From Paenibacillus glucanolyticus NBRC 15330 (GTDB taxonomy: Bacteria > Bacillota > Bacilli > Paenibacillales > Paenibacillaceae), in the NCBI RefSeq assembly GCF_004000885.1, contig NZ_BIMC01000022.1, forward strand, positions 1 through 64,000: a DNA stretch of 64,000 nucleotides. Reading direction: 5' to 3'. The position numbers were made by a program, and so were the translations under genes. Positions 40,294 to 49,111 of this stretch are shown piece after piece (within the stretch, counting starts at the first letter, position 1; each line of letters opens with the position of its first letter). The notes under the pieces are model-generated. The model was not told the DNA's origin and did not search any database. It was given only the letters and a program-made list of their open reading frames with translations.

Positions 40294-43068
40294 TTATATA
40301 TCCTTCGCCTGGATCTTAAGATCATTCAAGAACTGCATGGCCTGAAGAGGTGTCATATTCATCACGTCGGCACCCTTCACCGCATCGATAATACCTCTGA
40401 TCGCAGGAGTTTGTACAGCTTCCGGCGCCATGGCATGTCCATCCTTGCCAACCTTCGCCGTTCTCGGATCAGGCACTTCCTCTTCCCCAAAAATAGAGAG
40501 CTGTACCACGCCCCCCTTCCGTTCTCCATGGCTCAAGTCGCGGGGGGTATACGGGAACGCATCTTCACGCTGCTCCCTTGCCATTACTGCTCCATCGGTA
40601 CCCTCGGCAGCCAAAGAGGCTGAAGCGGTCTCTTCCCGCTGCAATGCCGCCCCATGCTCCGAAGCCACAGCAGCCAGCGAAGCCTGCTCCAAGCCCTGCA
40701 GCAGGCCATAAGCACGGTCAATGATGCTGCCGGGCAGACCTGCCAATCTGGCGCAATAAATACCATAGCTGCTGTCTGCTGCCCCCGGGATCAGCTTGCG
40801 GAGAAAATGAACCTTATCTCCGCTCTCCTGAACGGCCATGGAATAGTTCTTAAGGCCGCCAAGACTTTCCTGAAGATGAGCAAGCTCATGGAAATGCGTG
40901 GATACAAGCGCCTTGCATCCGATATGATCGTGCACATATTCAATGACGGCTTGTGCAATGGCCATGCCTTCGCTTGTTGACGTTCCGCGTCCCAGTTCAT
41001 CAATGATAATCAGACTGCGAGGCGTTGCTTTTTCCGTCATGACCTGAATATCTGCCATTTCGACCATAAAGGTGCTCTGGCCTCCAATTAAGTCGTCCGC
41101 TGCTCCGATGCGGGTAAAGATCCGGTCTACCAGCGGGATAACCGCGCGCTCGGCCGGAACAAAGCAGCCGAGCTGGGCCAGGATTGACAATAAGGCAACC
41201 TGGCGCATATATGTGCTTTTTCCAGCCATATTCGGACCGGTAATAAGCAGGATAGAGGAGCCGTCCTTACGCAAATCCGTGCCATTCGCAATAAATGCAG
41301 AATCCTTCATAACCGATTCAACAACAGGATGGCGTCCGCCTTCAACGATGTAATCATACCCGTCGCTCAGCTCCGGCTTCACGAACCGGTACTCTGCACT
41401 GACCGCAGCCAGCGATTGGTAAACGTCGATTTCCGCGATTCGCTCGGCAAGCTTCTGCAATCGGCTCACTTGTGTATTCAGCTTGTCCCTAAGCTCGGTA
41501 AAGAGGGCATATTCAAGGTCCACCATCTTCTCCTGGGCCTCCAGGATCAAACCTTCCTTCTCCTTCAGCTCCGGTGTAACATATCGTTCCGCATTGGCGA
41601 GCGTCTGCTTCCGCTCATACCGGCCTTCCGGCAGGGAAGACAAATTGGACTTGGTTACCTCGATGAAGTAGCCAAACACCTTGTTGTAGCCGATCTTCAG
41701 GGATTTGATTCCTGTAGCCGCACGTTCCTTGGCTTCCAGCTCTGCGATCCAGCGTTTGCCGCTGGTGCTTGCCTCACGGAATTCGTCCAGGCGCTCGTGA
41801 TATCCCGGCTTGATAATCCCTCCATCACGTACGGACACCGGCGGCTCATCCACAATGGCGTCCTCGATCAGCTCGCACAGATCGTCGCAAATATCCGTAT
41901 CCGCGGCTACACGCCGGAGGGTTTCGGAAGGGGATTGAGCACACAGCTCTTTCAGGGAAGGAATTTGTCTCAGCGACAGCTTGAGCGCATTCAAATCCCG
42001 ACCATTCGCACTGCCAAACGCAATCCGGCCTACCAGCCGTTCCAGATCGTAAATCTCTTTAAGTGCCATCCGCAAATCTTCTCGCAGTATGTACTGGTTA
42101 TAGAGATGTTCCACAGCCTCCAGCCGCTCTTCGATCCGGCTTCGGGACAACAGCGGTTTATCGATTCTCCGCCGCAGGAGCCTTGCCCCCATCGAGGTCT
42201 CCGTTCGGTCCAGAAGCCACAGGAGCGAACCCTTCTTCGAACGCTCACGCACCGTCTCGACCAGCTCCAGATTGCGCCTTGTGAATGGATCCAGGACCAT
42301 GTACTGTCCCGGTTCATAGGAAGCAATCTGCGTCAGCTGCCCTAGTGACCGCTTCTGCGTCTCGCTTAAATACGAGATCAGCAGAGATACGCAGGCTCTG
42401 CGTTCCTCTTCCAGACGAGCCCAGGCGGGCTCCCCGAATTGGGTTCGAACCAACGCATCCTCTCTTCGATCCCACGCCGTATATACGATATTCCGGCTGC
42501 CGGGAAGCGACTGTGAAGAGATGATCTCAAGCAGCGCTGCGTCACCGATAATCTCGGAAGGCTCATAGAGGCCAATCTCGTCCCGGAGCCACTCCTCCGA
42601 CCATGGAACCGAGGTCACATAGAGCTCGCCGGTCGACAAGTCGCATGCGGATAAAGACATCAATCCGCCCGCTTCTGTGACACACACCATATAGTTGTTC
42701 GATTTGTCGTGGACAACCTTGCCGTCCATGATCGTTCCCGGCGTTACGACCCGGACGATTTCCCGGCGCACCATGCCTTTGGTAACGGAGGCATCCTCCA
42801 TCTGCTCACAGATGGCGACTTTGTACCCTTTTTCAATCAACCGCTGGATATACCCTTCGGCTGAATGATACGGCACTCCGCACATCGGTATTTTCTCGGT
42901 GCCACCGCCTTCGCGGCCGGTTAGTGTAATCTCCAGTTCCTTCGACGCGAGGATCGCATCATCAAAAAACATTTCATAAAAATCGCCTAAGCGGAAAAAA
43001 AGAAACGCATCCTTCGCTTGTTCCTTTACATTTAAATATTGTTCAATCATCGGCGTATATTTAGCCAT
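40294..43068 (-). CDS. mutS: DNA mismatch repair protein MutS
   Basis: 924 residues from the ATG at 43068 (GGAGG 6 bases upstream); the open frame extends further but starts there. The mismatch-reading residues are in RLGDFYEMF (Phe-X-Glu); Walker A is GPNMAGKSTYMRQ, Walker B is LIIIDELGRGTS, and STHFHELA follows. Between the ATPase and the C-terminal tail is an extra Ala/Glu-rich stretch (about 820-880), which makes the protein longer than the common 850-860. The residues VQLSIFG near it resemble a beta-clamp binding motif (QLSLF type). Confidence 0.97.
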   Translation of the reverse strand: MAKYTPMIEQYLNVKEQAKDAFLFFRLGDFYEMFFDDAILASKELEITLTGREGGGTEKIPMCGVPYHSAEGYIQRLIEKGYKVAICEQMEDASVTKGMVRREIVRVVTPGTIMDGKVVHDKSNNYMVCVTEAGGLMSLSACDLSTGELYVTSVPWSEEWLRDEIGLYEPSEIIGDAALLEIISSQSLPGSRNIVYTAWDRREDALVRTQFGEPAWARLEEERRACVSLLISYLSETQKRSLGQLTQIASYEPGQYMVLDPFTRRNLELVETVRERSKKGSLLWLLDRTETSMGARLLRRRIDKPLLSRSRIEERLEAVEHLYNQYILREDLRMALKEIYDLERLVGRIAFGSANGRDLNALKLSLRQIPSLKELCAQSPSETLRRVAADTDICDDLCELIEDAIVDEPPVSVRDGGIIKPGYHERLDEFREASTSGKRWIAELEAKERAATGIKSLKIGYNKVFGYFIEVTKSNLSSLPEGRYERKQTLANAERYVTPELKEKEGLILEAQEKMVDLEYALFTELRDKLNTQVSRLQKLAERIAEIDVYQSLAAVSAEYRFVKPELSDGYDYIVEGGRHPVVESVMKDSAFIANGTDLRKDGSSILLITGPNMAGKSTYMRQVALLSILAQLGCFVPAERAVIPLVDRIFTRIGAADDLIGGQSTFMVEMADIQVMTEKATPRSLIIIDELGRGTSTSEGMAIAQAVIEYVHDHIGCKALVSTHFHELAHLQESLGGLKNYSMAVQESGDKVHFLRKLIPGAADSSYGIYCARLAGLPGSIIDRAYGLLQGLEQASLAAVASEHGAALQREETASASLAAEGTDGAVMAREQREDAFPYTPRDLSHGERKGGVVQLSIFGEEEVPDPRTAKVGKDGHAMAPEAVQTPAIRGIIDAVKGADVMNMTPLQAMQFLNDLKIQAKDI

Positions 43069-43129
43069 GACGTACCTCCATGCCTTTTCTAGCTTGGCCT
43101 CTATTATAACAGAAATTGACCTCAAGGCA

Positions 43130-44386
43130 TCAAGGCTTAACGGGAATATTCCACAGCGGCCTGATATCCCTGCTCTCATCCCAGGTTCGCCCCGCCTCGA
43201 TATGCACAAGAGCAAGCTCAATTTCACGGGCATAGTCCTTATACTCCGGCAGTGCGGACAGATCCCGGTGCCACCCCGCTATACACTCTTTGAGCACGGT
43301 CTTATCCCCGTCGTAATAGGCCCGGTGGTATCGTTCGGTATTCAAGGGCCTTGCGAGCAGCCGGTCGCTGTATCGGGCGATCAGATAGGCGAGATACAGC
43401 GATACCTTCGCCACGAGGGGGGAGACGAGAAAGCTGGGAAGCGTTCGGTACTCAAAACCGCCATACGGCTGCCTCCGGAAATCTCCCAGGAAACCGTATC
43501 GGGGTCTGCGATGGCGCCCTTTGGGATCTTCCAGCAGCGCCAGCGGCAGTGCCAGATAATTATCCAGCGTCTGAAGCAGTGACAATGACAGCGGAACACC
43601 GCTGAAATGAATATGCCCACCAAGCGGGAAGTCCCCGCAAGGCAGAGCACCTGCTCTCCATGTCAGCGAACGATCCAGAATCATCGTTTGGGCAGTGCGC
43701 AGCGCTTTTTGCATTTCGTGAAGCAATTCCTTAGGGTCTGCTTTGGGTGACGGCCTTAATTCGGCAATGGGGTAAATGACCTCCCCCCGAAAACGCACGG
43801 CATCACTGCCGACTTCCCCGCCACGTGCCATGAACTCGGAAGCAAACACGATTTGCCCGTTGTCCTGCATCAGCACAAACTCCGGATCCATTCCGATCAG
43901 CAGCGATGGAGTGATTGGAGCGTCTCCGGTCTCGTTAAGCGTATTGCCCCCTTCCGTCGGGCCGCCCTTGGCACTCATAACCGCTTGATTCCGTCCCCCC
44001 TTCATTCGAACACTCTCAACCACGTATCTCCGCCCGGGCCGGGCCGTAATGATGACCTCTCCTTCATCCACACCCAGCGTATACAGCGAACGCAGTGCCG
44101 CTTTCTCCAGTCTCCGGTGCAGACCGTCTTCGTATCTCCCATTCTCGGGATCAGGCTCATACAACACCTCGCTGCCTCCCAGCTGATGGTGGCGGATCGA
44201 GGCTGCAGCCAGCTTCCGAACATGAACCGAGTATTTGGCTGTGTAGCGGTGCTCCTCCCCGGAAGCCATGCCCAACTGGCAAGGAATGCCGGACCTGATC
44301 ATACGTGCCTGTGCCAGGATTGCATTAGCCCCATTGATTGGAACATAACCTTTTGCAGCAGTTGGTTTTACCATGGATTTAGTCAT
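43130..44386 (-). CDS. COOH-NH2 ligase-type amidoligase-like protein
   Basis: 418 residues. The centre and C-terminal half show the amidoligase pattern of glutamate-cysteine ligase-like enzymes: IGMDPEFVLMQ, GGEVGSDAVRFRG, AELRPSPKADPKE, GGHIHFSGVPLSLS and a basic GFEYRTLPSFLVSP. This matches the phage phiEco32-like COOH-NH2 ligase-type 2 domain as I remember it. Such enzymes link carboxyl and amino groups with ATP. The N-terminal 150 residues form a separate domain. The gene lies between cotE and mutS with its own terminator upstream, so a spore coat or peptide-modification role is suggested by place only. Confidence 0.72.
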   Translation of the reverse strand: MTKSMVKPTAAKGYVPINGANAILAQARMIRSGIPCQLGMASGEEHRYTAKYSVHVRKLAAASIRHHQLGGSEVLYEPDPENGRYEDGLHRRLEKAALRSLYTLGVDEGEVIITARPGRRYVVESVRMKGGRNQAVMSAKGGPTEGGNTLNETGDAPITPSLLIGMDPEFVLMQDNGQIVFASEFMARGGEVGSDAVRFRGEVIYPIAELRPSPKADPKELLHEMQKALRTAQTMILDRSLTWRAGALPCGDFPLGGHIHFSGVPLSLSLLQTLDNYLALPLALLEDPKGRHRRPRYGFLGDFRRQPYGGFEYRTLPSFLVSPLVAKVSLYLAYLIARYSDRLLARPLNTERYHRAYYDGDKTVLKECIAGWHRDLSALPEYKDYAREIELALVHIEAGRTWDESRDIRPLWNIPVKP

Positions 44387-44403
44387 CCCCTAGCCCCCCT
44401 CGC

Positions 44404-44434
44404 GAAAAAAATAAAAAAGAGGGCATCCGCCCTC
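44404..44434 (-). terminator. cotE terminator
   Basis: Minus strand: GAGGGCGGATGCCCTC with a perfect 6-base stem followed by TTTTTTATTTTTTT. It lies between cotE and the amidoligase gene. A second GAGGGC just upstream could compete for the same 3' arm. Confidence 0.9.
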
Positions 44435-44493
44435 CGCAAAGCTGCCCTCACTGCATATGCTAAGATTATAATCATTCCTACAGGAGGGGTAAC

Positions 44494-45060
44494 TTACAGT
44501 TCATCCTCCAGACCTTCGTAATCAAGGTCTTCGTAATCATCGACATCGTCTCCCAGGGCGTAGTCGAACTCTTTGTCTTCGTAGTCACCATGGTGGTTGG
44601 TGCATACTTTTACAACGACCTTGGTTTCGGCCACCAGTTCCACCGCATACTCTCTCTCTACCCGCAGGATGACACTCGTGCCATTCGAGGATACGCTGGC
44701 TTCGACGCAGCTCGGCTCCTGTGTCGCTTCTGCCGACACCTCCACCGTTGCTGCGCGATGCTTCGGATCCAGATAGGAAAGAGGCACGCGTTCTACATAC
44801 GACACCGTTTCTTTCGCCACGTCGGTCTGCGAATTTTTGTCATAGGAATACCAGATGTTAACATCGTAAGTACCAATAACTTCAATTCCGTCTCCGGCGG
44901 CAACCGCCTCGTATTGATGGTTTATAATCCAGGCCCCCAAAATACTGGTCGGATTATTAGGCGGAGTCACGGTATGTGTTACGGTAGAGAACTTACGACC
45001 CTTGCCGCAGATCGCCTTCGTGATGATTTCTCTACATTGGTGTTTATGACTCAATGACAT
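44494..45060 (-). CDS. cotE: Outer spore coat morphogenetic protein CotE
   Basis: 188 residues from the ATG at 45060 (GGAGG upstream). The N-terminus REIITKAICGKGRKFSTVTHTV and INHQYEAVAAGDGIEVIGTYDVNIWYSYD are hallmark CotE segments, and the last 25 residues are Asp/Glu-rich (DYEDLDYEGLEDEL). CotE organises the outer coat in the mother cell. A terminator follows, isolating it from the amidoligase gene and mutS. A sigma-E-like -10 (CATACACA, at 45101-45094) lies upstream but no good -35 was found. It is next to mutS as in Bacillus. Confidence 0.95.
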   Translation of the reverse strand: MSLSHKHQCREIITKAICGKGRKFSTVTHTVTPPNNPTSILGAWIINHQYEAVAAGDGIEVIGTYDVNIWYSYDKNSQTDVAKETVSYVERVPLSYLDPKHRAATVEVSAEATQEPSCVEASVSSNGTSVILRVEREYAVELVAETKVVVKVCTNHHGDYEDKEFDYALGDDVDDYEDLDYEGLEDEL

Positions 45061-45188
45061 CTTCGAACCTCCTCCATACAATCATTCCATACATGTGTAT
45101 GCACGAGATGGGCGAATGTTGAATGAAGTGGTCCAAATAAATTCATATGATGCTAAAAATATCAGATTTTTTTTTGAAAAACCCTGAG

Positions 45189-46169
45189 CTACGGGGCCGA
45201 ATCCGCACGCTTCTGCGGTTTTTTTGCCGTGGGTGCCTTATACTTCTTCGATATATTCAAATAGTATTCCAGCTCATGGCAGAGCTGCAGAATCGCGGAT
45301 CTGACCTCGAATTCCTCGCGGGTGGTCGGGAGATCCATTTCCTTGAACCGGTCTTCCAGCTCAATCAGCAGACCTTCGGACTTGCCCGTATATCCTTCAG
45401 CAACAACATCCTTGCTTAATTGATCGAAAATTTCAGCGGTCAGCACCCCGTGAGGAAGACGCTCGTACACCTGCGATATCTGATGCATCATGCTCTGGAT
45501 GTTCTCCATCTGTTCCTTCCGCATATAGAAATATATGTTCCAAGAGCCGTCCGGATGAATCATCTGATTCTCCGATGCCCGCTTCGCTTCTTCTATTCCC
45601 CGCTCGATCTGCCGATTGGCCTCAATCAGTTCTTTACCGTCCCATATATGTTCAGGGTCTCTCAGCGTGAGCGAGAAATGATTGAAAATGACAGAGAAGA
45701 GCCCGTCCACCCTGCGGCGGATCTCCATCATCGCTCCCTCACTGTTTGGCATGTACACCAAGTTCACCAGCATCGCTGACCCAAGGCCGATAATTAGTAA
45801 CTCAACCTGAGTAAGGAGAATGTCGAAGCCAATCTCTTCGCCCTGAAACACTCGAAACACCACGACGGAGCTGGTAACGATTCCTTCCTTGAAATTCGCT
45901 TTTGAAATCGCAGGGAATGCGAGAAGTATGTAGAGTGCCAGAACCCAGTAATGAAAGCCGAGAAAATAAAAAAGAATGCACGCCAGCAGCAGTCCCAGCA
46001 GCGAAGCAAAGAACCTGGATGATATGGAGCGCACACTCCGTTTGCGCGTGACGTCCACGCCGAGTATAGCAAGAAGACCGGCGGACGTAGCCCCCGGTAT
46101 ATTTAAGGCATCTGTAATTAAAATGGCAAGCAGGCTTGCCGCGGCCGTTTTGATGACACGAAATCCCAT
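45189..46169 (-). CDS. Aromatic acid exporter family (FUSC-like) membrane protein
   Basis: 326 residues. The first 150 contain about six hydrophobic helices (VIKTAAASLLAILITDAL, ATSAGLLAILGV, RFFASLLGLLLACILFYFLGF and following), and the C-terminal half is helical and cytosolic. This is the ArAE_1 layout (DUF939) found as YgaE-type proteins in Firmicutes. The export role in the family is loosely established. GGAGG lies 10 bases before the ATG. Not in an obvious operon with cotE or the ABC genes. Confidence 0.82.
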   Translation of the reverse strand: MGFRVIKTAAASLLAILITDALNIPGATSAGLLAILGVDVTRKRSVRSISSRFFASLLGLLLACILFYFLGFHYWVLALYILLAFPAISKANFKEGIVTSSVVVFRVFQGEEIGFDILLTQVELLIIGLGSAMLVNLVYMPNSEGAMMEIRRRVDGLFSVIFNHFSLTLRDPEHIWDGKELIEANRQIERGIEEAKRASENQMIHPDGSWNIYFYMRKEQMENIQSMMHQISQVYERLPHGVLTAEIFDQLSKDVVAEGYTGKSEGLLIELEDRFKEMDLPTTREEFEVRSAILQLCHELEYYLNISKKYKAPTAKKPQKRADSAP

Positions 46170-46270
46170 GTGATGAAGAGCCTCCAGGCGATTGTGATGG
46201 TTTTACTTCATCCTAGCCTATTTTCATGCCATAGACAACCATACAGGGAACCTGCCCAAGACAAGGCGCT

Positions 46271-47104
46271 TTAACGATGAGTTAACAATTTTCTTTCTAT
46301 ATATACAACGATTTGATACATGGCCGTGGCCACGACAGCGATAATGAGAAGGCTTGATAGGACGAGCGTAAAGTTGAATACCTGAAAGCCGTACATGATC
46401 AGATAACCAAGACCCGATTTCGCAACCAGGAATTCACCGACTATGACACCGACCCATGCCATGCCCACATTGACCTTCAGTGTAGACACGATGGCCGGAT
46501 AGGATGCCGGCAGAATGACACGCTGAAAGACCTGACGCTTGGTGCCGCCGAAAGTACGGACAACCTTGATCAGATTGGAATCCACCTCATTAAAGCTGTT
46601 GTATACCACAAGGGTGGTCACAATGACCGTAATGGATAATGTAGTGATCACGATAGCGGTAAAGCCGGCGCCGAACATGACAATAAAGATAGGACCCAGC
46701 GCCACTTTCGGCATGCTGTTGAACACAACCATGTAAGGGTCCAGAACCTTATTAAGAAACGGTGACCACCAGATCAAGACAGCCAGCAGCGTGCCGACAA
46801 GCGTGCCCAGCAGGAACCCGACAACCGTCTCTCCAACCGTGATCCCCAGATGCCCCCACAACTCGCCGCTAACCATGTTGCCCCATATATTAGAGAAGAT
46901 TTTGGACGGGTAGCTGAATAAAAGCACGTCAATCCACTTCCATCTTCCAGCCGCTTCCCACCAGATAAAAAACAGCAGCAGCAAGCTAAGCTGGACCGCC
47001 AGTACCCGATTCCGGATGCTTTTCTTCTTCTTTGTGTGCTTAACATAGATATCCTGGAGCCAGCCCTTCGAAGAAGAAGCAGAAGGCTCATGCCTTGTTG
47101 TCAT
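46271..47104 (-). CDS. ABC importer permease (SsuC/ThiX-like)
   Basis: 277 residues from the ATG at 47104, with GGAAGGAG 8 bases upstream. Six transmembrane helices are visible, and the coupling EAA-type loop is near RTFGGTKRQVFQRVILPASYPAIVS. It belongs with the ATPase (stop 6 bases upstream) and the NMT1-type binding protein. The trio is the nitrate/sulfonate/taurine or thiamine-precursor importer family. Substrate cannot be told from sequence. Confidence 0.88.
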   Translation of the reverse strand: MTTRHEPSASSSKGWLQDIYVKHTKKKKSIRNRVLAVQLSLLLLFFIWWEAAGRWKWIDVLLFSYPSKIFSNIWGNMVSGELWGHLGITVGETVVGFLLGTLVGTLLAVLIWWSPFLNKVLDPYMVVFNSMPKVALGPIFIVMFGAGFTAIVITTLSITVIVTTLVVYNSFNEVDSNLIKVVRTFGGTKRQVFQRVILPASYPAIVSTLKVNVGMAWVGVIVGEFLVAKSGLGYLIMYGFQVFNFTLVLSSLLIIAVVATAMYQIVVYIERKLLTHR

Positions 47105-47109
47105 AGGCT

Positions 47110-47883
47110 TCACTCCTTCCCGATGGTTTGCATTTCGCCCCAAATCTCATGAAACAATTCATTAAAGCCCGGCTCCTTGCGGGCAAAAAAAGGCTGCGCC
47201 CGTCGGATGTTCTCCGGGATATCAAATAACCGGTGAATCCGCCCGGGATTGCGGTTTAAGAGAATGACCCGATCGCTCATCGCAATGGCCTCCGACAGGT
47301 CATGGGTCACCAGAATGGCGGTCTTTCCCCGCTCTTTCAAAGTCTCCACAATCAAATCCTCGAGCTGCAGCTTCGTCTGATAATCCAATGCGGAGAATGG
47401 CTCATCGAGCAGAAGCAGACCGGGATCCGTTGCCAAGGTCCTAACGAGTGCGACCCGCTGTCTCATCCCGCCTGACAGTTGTGACGGATACAGATTGCCG
47501 CTGTCGCCAAGCCCCATTTCCCTGAGCAGATTCTGCACGGCGCTGCGGCTCTCCGGATTCAATCGTTCCGTCAATTCCAAACCAATCAAGGCGTTATCCA
47601 TAATGGTCCGCCACGGAAATAAATAGTCCTGCTGCAGCATGTATCCCACCTCCGGTGACGGCCCATATATCGGATCGCCATTCACGTAAGCGGCTCCTTT
47701 GGACGGCTGCAGCAGGCCGGCAATGACAGACAATATGGTCGTCTTGCCACAACCGCTAGGTCCAACCAGGCTGACAAATTCGCCGGGCTCCACCTTCAAG
47801 TGAATTCCTTCCACAGCCAGAGAGGCTTCCCGATCGGTGACATATACGTGAGCGATATCATTCAATTCAACTACCGGTACCAT
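47110..47883 (-). CDS. ABC importer ATP-binding protein (SsuB/ThiZ-like)
   Basis: 257 residues. Walker A is LVGPSGCGKTTILS, Q-loop MLQQDYLFPWRT, signature LSGGMRQRV, Walker B LLLLDEPFSALD, switch VTHDLSEA. The QDYLFPWRT and SEAIAMSDRVI segments are typical of the SsuB/TauB group. It is the middle gene of the operon binding protein, ATPase, permease. Spacing is 40 bases to the binding protein gene and 5 to the permease gene. Confidence 0.9.
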   Translation of the reverse strand: MVPVVELNDIAHVYVTDREASLAVEGIHLKVEPGEFVSLVGPSGCGKTTILSVIAGLLQPSKGAAYVNGDPIYGPSPEVGYMLQQDYLFPWRTIMDNALIGLELTERLNPESRSAVQNLLREMGLGDSGNLYPSQLSGGMRQRVALVRTLATDPGLLLLDEPFSALDYQTKLQLEDLIVETLKERGKTAILVTHDLSEAIAMSDRVILLNRNPGRIHRLFDIPENIRRAQPFFARKEPGFNELFHEIWGEMQTIGKE

Positions 47884-47923
47884 GGTGCTCTCTCCTTTCG
47901 TTCTATGGATTAGGAGTACGTCA

Positions 47924-48928
47924 TTATTTCGCTAACTTCGCTTTCTCGGCAAACGTGTTGTTAACGATCTTCTCAGGAGCTACCCGCTCTTTCAGTTCGC
48001 CGGCTTGATCCATCACGTCCAGCAGATTGTTCCATTCTGCATCATCCACGATCGGATCGGTTGCGTAGCTCCCCTGCTCTTTGTACCGTTTAACAGAAGA
48101 AACGACGATATCCCGGTCGCTATCCTTGAAATAAGGCATGATGGCATCAGCAATATCCTCAGGAGTGTTGGCATCCACCCATTGCTGTGCCTTGTAGAGG
48201 GCATTGGTAAACTTCTGAACCGTTGCGTCATGTTTGTCGATATAACTCTGCTTGGTCATGAACACCGTATAAGGCAGATGTCCGCTTTCCACGCCGAAGG
48301 AAGCTACCACCTTACCCCGGCCTTCTTTTTCGAAGATGGAGGCTTGCGGCTCAAAGAGCTGCACAAACTCACCCGTACCGGAAGCATAGGCTGATGCGAT
48401 ATTGGCAAAATCAATGTTCTGAATCAGCTCGAGATCACCGTGCGGGTCAATCCCTTTTTTGTTCAATGTGAACTCGCCTGCCATCTGCGGCATTCCGCCC
48501 TTGCGCTGGCCCAGGAATACCTTACCCTTCACGTTGTTCCAATCAAACGCGCCTGATCCGTCCCGGGCCATCAGGAATGTGCCATCCGTCTGTGTCAGCT
48601 GACCGAAGTTAATGACAGGATCCTCAGAGCCCTGCTGATAGACGTAAATCGAGGTTTCGGAGCCGACTAGCGCCACATCGATAGCTCCTGACAGCAATGC
48701 CGTCATAGTTTTGTCACCGCCCGGGGTCGTCTGCAGCTCCACATCAAGCCCCTCTTCCTTGAAAAATCCTTTCTCCAACGCGACATACTGCGGCGCATAG
48801 AAGATCGAACGTGTCACTTCGCCAATCTTGACTTTTGTAGCCGATCCACCGCCACCGCACCCGGCAAGCGCTACTCCGCAAACAAGCAGCATCGATAACG
48901 CCAGCCCCCACCATTTTTGACGCTTCAT
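47924..48928 (-). CDS. ABC importer substrate-binding lipoprotein (NMT1/SsuA-like)
   Basis: 334 residues from the ATG at 48928 (GGAGGG upstream). The signal ALSMLLVCGVALAGCGGGG has lipobox LAGC. VTRSIFYAPQYVALEKGFF and GLDVELQTTPGGDKTMTALLSG are the NMT1-like start, and GAIDVALVG the following motif. The ligand (sulfonate, taurine, nitrate or thiamine precursor) is undecided; no riboswitch was found upstream. It is the first gene of the importer operon. Confidence 0.88.
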   Translation of the reverse strand: MKRQKWWGLALSMLLVCGVALAGCGGGGSATKVKIGEVTRSIFYAPQYVALEKGFFKEEGLDVELQTTPGGDKTMTALLSGAIDVALVGSETSIYVYQQGSEDPVINFGQLTQTDGTFLMARDGSGAFDWNNVKGKVFLGQRKGGMPQMAGEFTLNKKGIDPHGDLELIQNIDFANIASAYASGTGEFVQLFEPQASIFEKEGRGKVVASFGVESGHLPYTVFMTKQSYIDKHDATVQKFTNALYKAQQWVDANTPEDIADAIMPYFKDSDRDIVVSSVKRYKEQGSYATDPIVDDAEWNNLLDVMDQAGELKERVAPEKIVNNTFAEKAKLAK

Positions 48929-49076
48929 GGTAACCCTCCATTCCCTTGAACAAACTTTTCTTTTCAACATATGCATGCGTCTGCCCAAAGGTTAAACGCC
49001 TGGCAGTGTCACTCATGCCGCTGTACCCTATGTGTGGAGAAGATAAAATACCAAATGAGCTTTTCCTATGTAAAAG

Positions 49077-49103
49077 AAAAAAACGCAGCCACAAGGGCTG
49101 CGT
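49077..49103 (-). terminator. Terminator of the M32 carboxypeptidase gene
   Basis: Minus strand: ACGCAGCC, CTTGT-type 5-base loop, GGCTGCGT, then TTTTTT. It lies directly after the stop of the carboxypeptidase gene. Confidence 0.92.
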
Positions 49104-49111
49104 CTCATCCA

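Noticed and set aside
41329..42345. Long plus-strand frame opposite mutS
   Set aside because: It is antisense to a MutS region with clear family motifs and has no convincing start or domain of its own.
45061..45188. Sigma-E or sigma-K promoter of cotE
   Set aside because: CATACACA resembles a sigma-E -10 but no correctly spaced ATA was found. The sigma-K -10 (CATA-N3-TA) match is weak.
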